Source of the DNA: Kryptolebias marmoratus
Taxonomy: Eukaryota > Chordata > Actinopteri > Cyprinodontiformes > Rivulidae
Assembly (NCBI RefSeq): GCF_001649575.2
Contig: NC_051445.1
Span: 4,495,633 to 4,559,632, forward strand
Length of the DNA: 64,000 nucleotides
Direction: 5' to 3'
The notes beneath the pieces are model-generated. The model searched no databases, was not told where the DNA came from, and saw only the letters and a program-made list of their open reading frames with translations. This document shows, in pieces, positions 1 through 13,430 of this stretch. A program made the position numbers and the translations under genes. Numbering within the stretch: the first letter of the stretch is position 1; every line of letters begins with the position of its first letter.

Positions 1-786
1 GATTAGTTTCAAAATGCAGACTTTTTCTGCACACTTAAATAAATATTTGTTTTACAAAAACAAGTAAATTTCTCAATTGTGTCTTCACATTTCAGTAGTT
101 TTAGTTTATACTCATTGATTTCAAACAAGAAAACATCATATTTTTAGTTTTCCCCTGATTTATGAGAGCCCTATCTCAACTTTTTAAAGTTCACTTTAAT
201 CTGAAATCCGTCTGACTGACTGCAGACTCAGCTTTTATGTTTTCAGTTGGTCTAAATGCACAAGAGATGAATTGTTTCTTGATTCTTGGTTTCACTATTA
301 GTTTTCGACGCTGCAGCTGTTATGCAAAGACGATTCAGAGTTTTGCTGAAAGCAGAAAAACTAAAAAAAAAAGAAAAGAAAAAAGAAAAACATTTTCATA
401 TGTGATCATTGTTTCATGTGCTTCATTTAAATGGCAAATGGACCAAAACGTTTTGGTGAAAAAGTGCAACTGACGTCTGGGAGAAACAATTATTTGCTGG
501 AAATTTCACAGGTTTACAAGTCAAATTTTGGATTCTGAGTGGGTTTTGTTGGATTTGAATGCAATTTTGATAATTGGCTCGTTCATTTTACAGTTAAGTT
601 TAGGTTGTAGACTGTTTTGAAGCTCTTTAGATCAACTTCTTTTTTAGTTTTAAGAACTATTTTGCTTTCAAATCTGTAATAAGGGAAGTTGTTTCCATGA
701 GTCTGTTAGGAAATAAAGGTAAAGAAAGAAAGAAGGATGGTTGAGTCACTGAGTGAATCTAAACAAGATTTGAATGTAAAGATGTA

Positions 787-827
<41 letters not shown>

Positions 828-2273
828 CCAGTTAAAAGTTTGTTAGAGTATTTTTTATTCTTGGAGAGAAACCTGTTGGTTGTGACTGGAGCCAGTTGGA
901 TGTGAAATACATTTTCTTTCTTGTGGTTCAGAGAACTTTGCAGAACTGAGTGCGGCCGCTGAAGATTTGCTGCTTTCCGCTCTTCTGCGTGGGACAAGCA
1001 GCATGTTTGTCTGCGTGTGTGTGGGATAGTCTTGGGTGGGATCATGTTTGAAGTTTTGTTTGCGCTGCCGTGGCCCCCCAAATGGAAAAGTTTTGACGCT
1101 CCCTTCCTCATCACTCCCCCACCCCTTGTCCATTCCCACCACGCACACAAGAACACACACGCCGGGAGTCGGGATGATTTGCCGGTTCCGCTGCTGTGCC
1201 ACTCTGCTTCCAATTTTAGCTTCATTCAGACACAGACAGCATTTCCTTCCTCCGTCTTCAACCCCTGGGAGATACAGGGAGGAGGAGGGGGGGGTAAGGA
1301 GGGAGGAAACATGGGAAATGTTACGTCGGTGCTGCCTGAGAAAATTCACCTTGTTTTTAAACAAAAAAATCAGATGAATGCAAAAGGCAGCACTTGAGAA
1401 CTGTTTAGTGTGAGAAGAAAAAAAAGACAAAGTGGAAAAAGAGAAATACATTAAATAAAATTTATGATGAAAATATTCCTGGTTGTCATATAATGCATCA
1501 AATTGGATTTTACGGATTACCAAAATTATAAAAGTAACTTTTGACTTGAACTTATTTTAGTTTTATTAAAGAGAGAGAGAGACGTTTGAATGACGTTAAA
1601 TTGACTAAACTTTTCTGAAGTCATCAGTGAACGGATGAATGAATCCCCCGATTCCAAGATTGACAAGAGATTTACTGGCCGTTTCTTTGTATCTTTTTGC
1701 AAGTGTGTGTTTATGTGTGTGTGTGACACTGGCGTTAGTCAGACCTCCCCTTTTTACTTACTGAGTCACCACATGTAATAATCACTGATCTTCCTCTTCT
1801 TTCTTTGTCTTTCTCATCTCCTCATCACTGTGTTTTATCTTCTTTCATCCTAATCTCTTTCTTTCTTCCCTCTTTTTATTTATTTTTCCTCCCACATCCT
1901 TCCATTCCTATCTTTTTTCTTCCTCAACTCTGCTTTTTCTTGCTTTCTTTGCTTTTTTCCCCTATCATCTGTTTCATACTTTTTGATCAACTCTGTCATT
2001 GTTCTTTCATCCATTTCCTGTTATTGCATTATATTTTATTTCTCTTTTTTTTGACACTATCTCTTTTCATTTTAGCTCCAGTAGCATATACTCTCTCATC
2101 TTGTCCTTTCCCTTTTAATTCTTTCTTTTCTTTTTTGACTTTCCCCTAAAAAATCCTCAACAGTGATGTTGCACTGTCTGCACTGCCCAAACTGTAATGT
2201 TTTAAAATATAAATTAAAAAAAAAAGATGAGAAGAAATAAAGGCTCTCTTCTTCCTGCCCTCTTTTTCCCTAG
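1..2273 (+). other. prdm1 upstream or intron 1 sequence, no coding exon recognised
   Basis: No coding exon is recognised here. The stretch ends in a pyrimidine-rich tract and a TAG acceptor at 2271-2273 that opens the first coding exon of prdm1, so at least its right part is intron, and a 5' leader exon must lie here or further left. A (TTA)n run lies at about 790-825. A GC-richer island at about 930-1330, with a GCGGCCGC motif near 952, stands out from the AT-rich surroundings and could be promoter or intronic enhancer sequence. About 1790-2150 is a long C/T-rich tract whose open frame is only low-complexity sequence. Confidence 0.5.
790..825. repeat. (TTA)n microsatellite
   Basis: Twelve or so perfect TTA units in the region upstream of the prdm1 coding exons. 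Confidence 0.95.
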
Positions 2274-2294
2274 GCGACCTCTCATAGCTCGGCC

Positions 2295-5200
2295 ATGTTG
2301 ACCAGTGAGGGGGCGCGCACCATGGAGCAGGATGACAGAAACCACAGCACCAAGATGGCCTCTACAGCCACGAGTTCAGATGGAGCTGAAACAATGACTG
2401 ACACAGACGTCGACATGGAGATGGAGGAGGCAGACATGACACAATGGAGAGAGAAGGAGTTTGAGGAGAAGTACACATACATTGTCAAAGACACGGCGTT
2501 GGAGACGGGGCCAGACAGTGATGCTATGATGACGACAACAAGAGCAGAGGCGTCGCTGCCCCGGAACCTGGTCTTCAAACACCTGGCAGGCAGCAAGGAG
2601 GTCAGGCCAACACACAAACACTCGCAGACAGCCAAACTTTCTCTGCAGTCACAGTTTTTCACAAACATAGAGGCAGAGAAAGCTGTCTGAACATTTGCAG
2701 AAGCGTGAGTCAGATGTGGATCATGTAATGATGAATGGTGTGTGGGGGGTGGGGGTGGGGGTCATGTCTTGTAAATTTTCTCACACACAAAGAGGAACGA
2801 GGAATGTGTGTGAGTGCGGGGGCATAAAAAGCCTAAAGCAGAATTTACACACAAACATACTTTACAAACTGTTTCATCAGCTTTAATCCAAGCATGAAAA
2901 CTCATTTATCATCTGAGAAAATTAGGAAGGGGCTCAGTCCTAAATGCAGTGTCTCATGTTTCATGAAACTCCCTCCAGTCTGAAATACCAACCTCAGCAG
3001 ACAGGGGGCGCAGTACAGCATCTCAACAAGCACATCAACTTATTTAAGTTGACTTATTTTTAAATTTAGTGACTAAATAATTGGACTTTGATGTGAATGT
3101 ATGCTTCAGTTATAACATATTGATAAATTACTGCATACAGGCTGTTTTTCTCCTTTATAAGAAAGGAGGAAAACATAAAACTTAAATTTAACTTTCATAG
3201 CTCCTCTGTCAATTCCCCTCACCTCACAATCAGCCATGACCTTTTTGACAAATGATAACATTTCGTGTCATTGACCAATCTGGATGTGAAAAAGTCTAAA
3301 TGTCAGACAGTCAAAGGTTGAAACTATCGTTGGATAACAGCGAGAGAGCGCACAGAATCAAAACAGAATGAAGTGAAAAACACAGGGTGCTTAATAAATG
3401 CTAAATGTTTTACTGTCTCCAAATTTGCTTTTGGAGACAAGTTTATTATGATGCTCGGTTTTTTTCATACTTTTTACTTTGATAAATCTGTCAAATGACC
3501 AAAGGCCCCAAAAAAGCTATTTTATTTTTGTCCATTTCTTTGATGATCACATAATTTAAGTCTTATGGTACAAAAACTGTGGTGGTCTACTGCATGCTGT
3601 GTTTTTCCAAATAGTTTGAAGTAGAAAAAAAATGTGCATGACTGCAGGTCAAAAGGTTGCGGCTTTGTTGATACAGATACTGTGAATTTGTCAGTAAATC
3701 GATGCGGTCACATAGATTTTCTCATCAGTGGCTTATCCAATGGGGAACTGAAGTAAGAAAGAGAAAGAAGAAGAGGAGTGTGTTTTGCTTATCAGCTGAT
3801 GTTTATTGTGATCAGGAGAGGAAAAGGGGAAAAGCTGATCAAAGAAAACCAATTTTTGGTCCAAAGAGGGAATGAGAGCTTTGTAAAAAGCTTGTTAATA
3901 AGTCAGAAACAGGGTTTGAGCACATGCATTGATACATCCTCATGTCTGGTCCTGTGGAGGAAAAAAAGGAAAGGGGGATTTCCCACATCACCAGGGAACA
4001 AGGGGGTTTGGGAAAGACTTGTGTTTGCGTGGGTTTAGCATGAAGAAAATGTATGCGATGGCTGTAGCTTAATGTCTAGTCCCCACATAATCCTTTGCTT
4101 TTCTCTTCCTCTTGTTCTTTGATTGTGAATTATGCCGCAAAGAAACAAAAACGAAAAGAAAAAAGATGATTTTTTTTTTCTTTTGATCGTCTTAATGTTT
4201 TCCCCTGTAGCGTCTGAAGTGGCAGTGGTTTTGTTTTGATGTGGCGACCACTGGAGGTCTGACAAGAGAAAGAGATTTTACAGTTGTTCTTTGGTCAAAT
4301 GAACACACGAATGAAAGGAGGTGAAGTGTGTCGATTGTTCATTATTCTTCCTCTCTGTTGGCAGACTGCTGATGGTGTGTTTCTGTATTTGAAATAAGAC
4401 CTAATGAGACTTGTCACTGATGGATTTTTATTTTTTTTACCTGTTTTCATGTAGGTGGTTGGAGTGTGCAGCAGGGAGTACATCCCCAAAGGAACTCGCT
4501 TTGGTCCCCTGGTGGGCGAGATCTATACAGCCGAAAGCGTCCCCAAAGACGCCAACCGCAAGTACTTCTGGAGGGTGAGTACACACTTTCAAAACACACA
4601 CACGCATTTCCTCAGAAGCCGGAGGGACCCCTTCCTGTGACGTCTAAAATCAGTCAGTTGAACAGGAAACCCGTCTTGTTGTTTTTTTTTCTGTGTGTGA
4701 GGAAAGAAAATGATGTGATGTCACCTTCACACAAATAACATATCACACCAAAGTTCCTGTAAGTCAAATCACACTTGCACAAAGTTAAAACATGCTTCAT
4801 CGCTACCAGTAACTGACAGTGAGACGATACACGCTCACAAACCTCCTACCTGACCACTGCCTGCTCACCGAGTGTCTGCGTGTGTGTGTGTGTGTGTGTG
4901 CGGTGGGTTTGACTTGCATAAAAAGAAAAAGTGTAACCACAGGCATAAAACTAAAGCCACTAAGGTGTTCCATTCATGCTCAGAGCTCACTCACACACCG
5001 ATAAAAGAGAAATGAGAGGTAAATACTGAGGAAGAATAAAAAAAAGACCCACGGAGGGGAGGAGAGATAGAAAATGACTTGATCATTCCTTTCCCTTTAC
5101 ACTATAAAAGGGGATCTCCTCTGTCACAAAACCTCTGTCTGACTTTTGGTGTCTTGCTGAAGGTAATGAGGACAGAGAGAGGGACATGGTAAGAAATGCA

Positions 5201-8200
5201 AAGATTGGGGGAACAATAAGAAAAGAAAGACGCCAGGATGTGGTGTAATATTTAAACACAGCACCTGCTAAATAGAAATTTATTCTCAGATTATTTTTTT
5301 TAATTTGCTGTAGTAATTCAATGCATTTTCATATGATTTTGAGATTTAAATTCATTGAATTCATTTTTAATTTCATGAGGTGGGCTACCTAAAAATTGTA
5401 GTTCAAAGTGAATTCTTTATTTACTTGTTCCAGATTATTCAAGAGCTTGTTTGTAAAAATTTACAGCTTCTTCTAAACCTATGTTCTTTTTTTTCTGATG
5501 CAATAACCTTGTTGGTTACAAATGTTTCCTGTCTATTTTTTCATCTCTAAGTAAAAAAAAAAATGTTTCGAAGTTTTAAAATGGTTTTATATCATTTTTT
5601 TAACTTTCGTATTTCATCCTGGTGATTCATGTAATAGAAAAAGTAAAACAAAAATTGAAAAATAATAAAAAAAAAATTTTTTTACTGCATGTAAAGTAAA
5701 AATCCAATATTTAAGCAAAACAAATCTCCTCTTTTCATTCCAGATCTATGTGGATGGTGAGTTTCACCACTTTGTTGATGGTCTGGATGAGACTCGCTCT
5801 AACTGGATGCGGTACGTGAACCCGGCCCACTCGGCAGCAGAGCAGAACCTGGCTGCATGTCAGAACGGCATGGAGATTTATTTCTACACTGTGAAGCCTG
5901 TACCTGCTGGCGCTGAGCTGCTCGTCTGGTACTGTCACGACTTCGCCCGACGCCTGCGATACACACCGTCCGGAGAGCTGATGATGCAGAAACTTAGTAA
6001 GTTCTTAAAGTTTGGTTTTTGTATCTATTGATAAGTAATGAGGCTGATAAGCTGAGGAAATTCACTGGAAAAATATTATTGTCTTTATTTTTGTGCTGAC
6101 CAGAATTAAAGACAAATGGCAGCATGATTGGGAAGTGACCAGCTCTCATAAAAAAAAAAAAAACCTTTAAATCAACAGGCAGCATGTGTGAGTGTGTGTC
6201 TTGAGTGTGTCCTGTCGCCGCTCTTAAAGCCTAACAGTGTTTTTGAGTGTCGCTATGTCTCCTTCCTCTTTCAATGTTAGCCTGTCATTATCTCTCACAC
6301 ACACACACACACACACCCGCATACACACACTTACAAGAGTACAGCAACCTTTCATCTCTGTCAGTGCCATCGTTGTATTTTTGTGTGTGTGCCAGTGACA
6401 GTGTAATTACACTCAGGGGTATATGGCCCCTAATGCCACAGTCTTACACACTTAAAGACCCACTTTTAACATAAAAGCTCACACAACCTTGCTCAACCTC
6501 AATAAAAAGCAGCAGAGACAGAGCCTGTTTGCTTGACTCTGTCCTCATTAACATTTTTGAGTCATCCTAAAGTTTTTCTCAATTCACAAAAAATATTGTA
6601 CATTGACAAATATTACACATTACACATATATATCGTTGTTTTCTTATTATAGCAGTTCAGTTCAACTTTTAAATATCGACTGTAAAACTCAACCTGCAAA
6701 CAAATTGATGACAGCAAACTAACTGCACTGATCCACTTTGGTTAAGCTGATCAAAGAGAGAGCAAACTAAGAGGAAAACAAAGACAGAGTGGGAGCTGAG
6801 AGGTTTCCAGGTGTGACTGCAGGCTAATAGCAGTCTTAAGGTGGCAGAGGGACCACAACACCCAGCCAGAGTGACTCCACTACCCAGGGAAAAATGCGCA
6901 TGACCTGGGGGACAATGGCAGAAGGGATACCCTGATTTCCCCTCCCTTCCATCTGCCCCACCTCACCTCTTTAACTGGCCTCGTTTGTCATTTGTCAACC
7001 AGCCCGGCTGGTTTCTTTCAACCCGCCACTAAATTTAAAATGAACTTGTACTCAGATTTTGACTGAGCTTTTGGGCTGTACAGAGCTTCAAGTCTTAGTG
7101 TCTCAGTCTAATGAATTTACATTCCCAAGATGACTGTAACGACCGACTGTTTCGGTTGCTGTCGAGATGTTCGCTCTGTCGAGATGTTCGCTCTGCTAAT
7201 GAAGGCAGAAATAATGTCATTTGCTGAGTAAAACCAAGAAAACCCACAATCTTTCTGACTTAAGTAACATTAGACTGAAACTCAGTTAAAGGGCAAAAGG
7301 TAAAAGGAGAGAACGCTTCAGTGATGAATCCCTTTAATGCCAGATGCTGAATTACATGCAACCAAACCATTTATGTTGAGCAGCTAGACTGTAATGTTTC
7401 ATTATCAGATTTTGGCATCAGGAAGGCTCTGCTATGAATAAATGTCAATTGGAACAGTTTGCACACATGTAGTTTATTAATGCATGTAGGTAAAGGGGAA
7501 TTTCATGTTTTATTAGCTAAAATGTAAATGTTTCAAGATAAATATTGATATCTACATCATTACCTACCAATTTTTTTTTACCTCCAGACTTGAATTTTTA
7601 GAGCACTGAGAAAATAGTTATTTTAGTTCGCATTGCATTTTGGTTATTTAATAAGGGAAATCTCAGAAACTGCTCATTAAATGAGTATAAATGATCAATC
7701 TCACCATTGTGATCATCTTTGTAAAATTACACCAGCTATCCTAAAGGGGGCATCAAAGTTTCTGAACCTAACCAGGTGACCTCTTGTTTTGTATTCCTAA
7801 GAGGGGGCTGACAACAACTGTTGCCTATATTGTGTTTTCCTTTTTGCATGAGCTCTTTCCAGTGTAGTCATTACAAAACCAGACTTTTGTGCATAAGTGT
7901 GTGAACAAAATGACTGAGCATGAATCTTTGTCTCACTCCCTCACTTTCTTCTTTCCTTTCCTATCTCGCGCTTTTTGTCGCCTTGCATTTTTCAGGTTTT
8001 AGCACTTAAGAGCACCTGTCATCCATGTGAGTGTGGGTTCAAAGATACTCTGGTCTACAGACAAAAACACTCTCTCTACCCACACTTAACGCTAATTTAG
8101 GAGTGACATGCCAATGCATTTACACCCTCCTTTTTATCTCAAACACATGCAACCTCACACATGCAGTGCTTGTGTGTCTGTGTGTGTTGGTGTTGGACAA

Positions 8201-11200
8201 TAACCCTGATATATATGCCACTTAAGAAGACCAGAAAGAAGGTGGAGGAGAGGGTTGGGGGAGGTAGAGCTGCACCTCCTACCCACTCAGTTGACTACTT
8301 GAACTTCCTGGCAGAAGGGCCGTGTTGACAGATTGATATCTCCAAGATGGCTGCCATGTTTGTTTTCTAGAAGAGGGATGGCAGGAGGGGAAAGAAGAGG
8401 AGGAGGAAGGCTAAATGATAACCTCAGTGTTTACACACTGCCGTTATTCTACTAACAAACGGGTCACTTACGGTGTGTGTGTGTGTGTGTGTGTGAGTGA
8501 GAGAATTGGGGTAGAGAGGAGCAAATTTCACCAGTGTTGGCATTCGGGATTTACTGAGAGTTCAATCACACTCACACACATTTTCTTATACTCTCTCACA
8601 CATACACACTCCCCTCTGGGCGACCTTATAGTATAAAGAGTTGACTGGGCAGTAAAAGGGCTTACAGATAATAGACGCCTGCATTTTAAAGCTCGTCTGT
8701 GGCAATTAACCAGCCGAGATGTGCTGCTAACTGACATCCTGGGGCTTTTAAAATGTGTTTGAGTGAGCTGTACTTCTAATCCACTCTTTCATCATGGAGA
8801 GAAGACAGTAGGTGTCAGGGACTAGGGCGGAAGCTCTCTAATTTACCCTTTGACCTGGAAACAATAGCAGAAAAAACTGAAGAGTAAGAGCTTGATCAAA
8901 AGTGTGTGCAAGTTGTCCAAAAAAGGAAGAGTCAACAAATCAGACAGAGGTCTTTATCTTAAGGTGCCTTTGTGTGTGTACCTTGTCACATGGTGTGGGT
9001 GTGTTTGTGTGTGTTTGGAGAGGGCAGGTAGAGGCCAAGCTTTTTTCTGAGGATATCTTTAGCAGGAAACCTTCCATCAGCCCTGTCTGTCTATCTGCCA
9101 CCATTCTGATTTTATCTTGATTTTATAGACACCCACGCATCGCATGCACCACACACACAATGCCTAAAAGGCAGATGTCATGCCTCACTTCCTGTGTTTT
9201 GCTCCTTTTCTTGCCCCTTACCCTCATTCATCAATTCTGTCAAACTAATTAACCCACAGAATAATTTATGGTGTTCCCTAACACTAACACATTCAAACTC
9301 TTTTGGTTTAAAATAATTTCTGAGTTGATGTTAACAGTATGTTGAATGCCGAAATGTGGGCTTCTATGGTTTCTATGAAAGCCATATGACTTCTTTGGAA
9401 GCCTTTATGGTTTCTGTACAAAGATACGTCATCTAAAGAAACTTTTGCCTCCTCATTTTGTGAATATGCTGACCTAGTTTCTCTGTTTGTCTCTACAGAG
9501 CAGTCACTTTTGGAAGCGAAGCAGCAGCAGGTAGACGGAGAGGGGAGCAGAACTGAAGCGTCCAGCCCATCTCCTATCGCAGTGACGCCCAGCCCACCCA
9601 AGAGAGAGCACAGTGTCCTTTCCATTCTGCGTGGCACCAACAGCACCGCATCCTCCTCCACCACTAAGAGGGAGCCCAGCCGTCCACTACCTACCCGCCC
9701 ACTGTGTGCTGACAGCCCAGAACGCCCCCTGTACCCCCGCGCCATCTACCCACCTCTCAGGCGACATCTTCCCATCGCAGAAGATTTCCTTAGCCACAAG
9801 CATGGTCAGCTTGTTTACCCCTTAACCCATTCCCCTGGTAAACAGTCTTCAGCCACAGCTAGTCCATCTGCAAGAAGCAGCCCAGATGACAGTCCTCACA
9901 GTAGCCCTTCTGGTCCAGCACCATTACAAGTTTCTCTCTACCCAACTGGACTGAGTTCCTACCCTGGTTACTCCCCTCCATCTGCCCCACTCTCCTACAC
10001 TCCGGGAGCCCCCTACCCAAGTTACCTTCTTCCCCATCACTATCCTCTGCCTGCTGGTGGTGTCCCTGCCGTAGGTGGAATCTTTCCTAGGATCTATCCT
10101 GTCTACAGCAGCCTCTTACCCCCTCAAGTGCCCCTCCTGCCTTCTGACCCAGCAGGAAGGCGCTTTTTTATGCCTGAACCTGTGCACCCCACCTCTATCT
10201 CTGGCCACAGAGACTTCTTCCTTCCTGGGCCAACCAGTGCCTTCTCAGCCACTACTACTCTGAAAGACAAAGCAGGGCCCTATACCATGCACCCTAACCT
10301 GCATGGACCAGCTCATGCTCCCTCTAGCGGCTCACCGACTGTTGGCACAGCCCCTCCCAGTGAGCAGGTGCCCACTAAGCCTACTTCTGCCCTCCTGGGC
10401 AATTCTAGCGAACATCATCCTGATGAAGAGGCTATAAACCTGACCAAAATGAAGCGTGGTGCTGGCTCAGCAGGCTACAAGGCGCTGCCTTATCCTCTGA
10501 AAAAGCAGAATGGTAAAATCAAGTATGAGTGCAACGTGTGCAGTAAGACCTTCGGGCAGCTCTCAAACCTGAAGGTGAGACTGGGACTTGTTCTCTGGAT
10601 ACCTTTCATCATGATCTCTGCTTGTCTGATTTATTACCTTATTATCATTCCTGAGCTCTGTAAGGATTGCAGTGTATTCATTAGACAGCAAAGCAAGTTT
10701 ATGGAACTTAAACGAGCAAGGCGTGTCACTAGATGTTCCTATATTAATATATCAAACAATTCAAGAATATTATCTGAAAAGCTAAGATTTGTTGTTTTTT
10801 TTCTTGACACAGGTTCATCTTCGTGTGCACAGTGGAGAGAGACCCTTCAAATGTCAAACTTGTAGCAAAGGTTTCACTCAGCTTGCTCACTTGCAAAAAC
10901 ACTACTTGGTTCACACTGGAGAGAAGCCACATGAATGCCAGGTAGGACATACTGCTGGAAATGAGCTGCTTCCTCAGACAGTTTAACATTAAAATGTAAT
11001 AATTACCTGGCGGTTATTTTAAATTAACTTATCTCCTCCTTCAGGTATGTCACAAGCGCTTCAGCAGCACCAGCAACCTGAAAACTCACCTGCGCCTCCA
11101 CTCAGGGGAGAAGCCGTATCACTGCAAACTCTGCCCAGCTAAGTTCACGCAATTTGTCCACCTCAAGCTGCACAAGCGCCTTCATTCCCGGGAGCGTCCA

Positions 11201-11650
11201 CACAAATGTCCCCACTGCCATCACCACTACATCCACTTGTGCAGCCTGCGACTTCACCTGAAGGGCTATTGCCTGGCAGCAAACTCTGGCTCTGGTAGTC
11301 CAAATGTTTCTAGCCAGGCTTCACTAGAGGAGATCCACCGCGCCAACGAGGAGATCGAGCGCTTTGACATAAGTGACCATGCAGAGCGACTAGAGCAGCT
11401 GCAGGGAGGGGTGGAGATGGATACCATGTTGGAGAAGCAGGTCTTGGGGATGCTGTGGAGGGAGACCGACCTTAAGTCCCCCCACTTTCACACCTACCAT
11501 AATGGCAGTGTCACAGAGCTACTGTCAGCAGGTTATGGTGCCTATGACTCTCCAAATGAGACATCAGTAATCAAGATGCGGCACAGCAGCCCCATCCCAC
11601 CACTCTCTGCTAATATTACTGTCAAGAAAGAGTCAGAGGATCACGCTTAA
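2295..11650 (+). CDS. prdm1a: PR domain zinc finger protein 1 (Blimp-1), six coding exons
   Basis: Sequence-specific nuclear repressor; the family directs plasma-cell, germ-cell, slow-muscle, neural-crest and photoreceptor fates. Coding exons: 2295-2600, 4455-4574, 5744-5996, 9499-10574, 10813-10941, 11045-11650; all introns are GT/AG and phases join to 829 codons (mammalian form about 825). Exon 1 carries the acidic ADMTQW segment. The PR/SET domain spans about residues 86-215, with [17 protein letters not shown] and [10 protein letters not shown]. Residues 228-560 are the Pro/Ser-rich linker. Five zinc fingers follow: C571/C574/H587/H591, C599/C602/H615/H619, C627/C630/H643/H647, C655/C658/H671/H675, and a CCHC finger C683/C686/H699/C704. 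The acidic tail ends in [10 protein letters not shown]. Start: ATG 2295 is the first, but ATG 2322 has the stronger ACCATGG context, and the frame is open back to the acceptor, so an upstream coding exon is possible. The 'a' paralogue is inferred from adjacent atg5. Confidence 0.95.
4880..4900. repeat. (TG)n microsatellite in prdm1 intron
   Basis: Short TG run between the second and third coding exons of prdm1; no function visible. Confidence 0.9.
6295..6318. repeat. (CA)n microsatellite in prdm1 intron
   Basis: Short CA run in the 3.5-kb intron that separates the PR-domain exons from the large linker exon. Confidence 0.9.
6740..7030. promoter_or_regulatory. candidate conserved element in prdm1 intron
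   Basis: A roughly 290-base island of balanced composition, free of simple repeats, inside the 3.5-kb intron between exons at 5996 and 9499. It looks unlike the AT-rich flanks. No specific factor site decides its role. Only the composition supports the call, so confidence is low; it could equally be neutral intron. Confidence 0.2.
7161..7194. repeat. 17-bp perfect tandem duplication
   Basis: The 17-base unit GTCGAGATGTTCGCTCT occurs twice back to back, with no mismatch, in a prdm1 intron. It contains CGAGATG and TTCGC and its perfect identity suggests a recent slip or a constrained duplicated site. Confidence 0.9.
8472..8494. repeat. (TG)n microsatellite in prdm1 intron
   Basis: Short TG run with a GA-rich edge in the same intron as the other prdm1 microsatellite. 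Confidence 0.9.
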
Positions 11651-13430
11651 ATGGCCTTTTATGTACAAGAGACAGCTTTTAGACTGTATGGTGGACTTGT
11701 TGCCAGGAGCAATAACTGTACATAAATCTCTGGTTGTTAATAGAAGTGACATCACTATGTTTTCAACCTATCAGGGACTCTCATACTCAGGGCTGCAAGA
11801 GACAGTGTCCCATGACTACTCAGTGATTTCAGCATTTATTATTTTTTAGACAATCACCTAACGAGGATTAACTTTTAATGTAATTAATATAATTCTATTA
11901 TCACTATAGTATGATTTTTGTCTCTTTAAATCTATTTTGTTTTTGATAAATTTGTTGTTGTGTAATCTAATTTATTATACTTTTTGTTTTTTGTCTTTAA
12001 AAGCAATAAGTGAAATGGACGGTCGGACTGATGGGGTGAAAACATAAGTGTTTCTGTTGAGGTTATTTTTTTCTTCCTCTTCCTGTGGCCATTTCTCTGT
12101 ACTCTGTAAATAGTTGTTCTTTTTATGCCTAATATTTGTCCTGTTACCTCTGACCAGCAGAAACAGGGGTGTCCATTCTTCAGGGTTTTACCTATTTAAA
12201 TTATGAAACCAAAGTAGCATGTTTAAATAGTAAAAAAAATTTAAAAAAAAATTTAAAAACCTTGCTAAAGTATGGCACATAATTTTGTTCATTAGGAGAC
12301 AAGAGCTTTCTTTCAGCCCTCCTTGATAGTTTACCTGAAGTTTGTGTCCTTTTCTGATGTTTCCTTAATTTAATTGGAACAAAAAGGGCATTTTCTTTTG
12401 TAAAATTTTCACAACAGTTACCTCAGTGTGTATGTGATATGTATGTGTGTGTTTAAAGGAATAGCTGAAAGTGGGAGTTTTCTATTTATTAGATTTTTTT
12501 TTCTTTTCTACTTGAAGAAGAAACCAAATTAAACTGGAGAGCAGCTCTTCGTGTGGTCCAAAGGAGTGGCACAGTCCGCTTAACATGTAGCACATAATGG
12601 ACTCAGGAGGCTGGTTAGCTGTGTTTACCCTTTATCCTCTTTTCTTTCCTCTTTGTGAATAGATTTGGAAATTTACACTATATATGCTAGAAACCAAAGT
12701 TTACTTGGTCACATTTCAAATGCACACCAAAAAAACCAAAACAAACAAAAAAAGAATCAAAAAGAACAAATCTAAACAAGGAAAGAAGGACAGAAGGATT
12801 CAAAATGCTGAAAAAAGGAAGGTGAACTTTCTGTATATGATGAAGTGTTTACTCTTTAGTTCTGTTATCCAGTTTTGTATATATTCTTTGTTGTTCTTAT
12901 TTCTTAATATGTTTGTTTAAAAAAACAGCCCCATTCATCTGCTGCCTTGTCAAGAACACCTAAGCACCTCGGCCCTCTTTTATGCACTGGCCCCTCCCTC
13001 TTCATGTCTTCAGGGCCGAAGCTTATAACATTTACACTGTGTATAATATGAATTAAACTGGTCAAAACTGCATTAAGACCTAATTTCATTTTACTAAAGC
13101 AACTGTGATTTTCTGTAGCAGTTGTGCATCAAGCATAGGAACTCTGAAGTTCTAACTCCATTTATCTGTTTCATAATGTTTCTAATGACCAAAGCGTTTG
13201 TTTTTTTTTCGTTTTTTTTTTCTGGTCAAAGCTTTAAGTCCAGAGGAGAATCCCGTAAAAAACTGTCTTTGTTTACATTCTGGTTTCCGAAGTTATTTAT
13301 GTGCAAAAATGTCAAAAAGTGTAAATCATGATATAAATGTTCACTGTTTTAATTTAAAGCTTTGTGTGTCTTTTTTTGTTTTTGACTATTATACATCATT
13401 AATAATGCAAATTAAACAGTACAAACATGG
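11651..13430 (+). other. prdm1a: probable 3' untranslated region of prdm1
   Basis: AT-rich sequence after the TAA at 11648-11650, with many T runs typical of a long vertebrate 3' UTR. ATTAAA-type signals occur near 12528, 13052 and 13409, but no canonical AATAAA clearly ends the transcript, so the 3' limit is a guess. Small open frames in here have no recognisable product. Confidence 0.45.

Noticed and set aside
1805..2149. 114-codon frame rich in Phe, Leu and Ser
   Set aside because: It is a C/T-rich intronic tract before the prdm1 acceptor; no family resemblance.
10575..10865. Extension of the prdm1 linker exon past 10574
   Set aside because: A GTGAGA donor at 10575 and the next exon at 10813 restore the second half of zinc finger 1; the extension is intron read-through.
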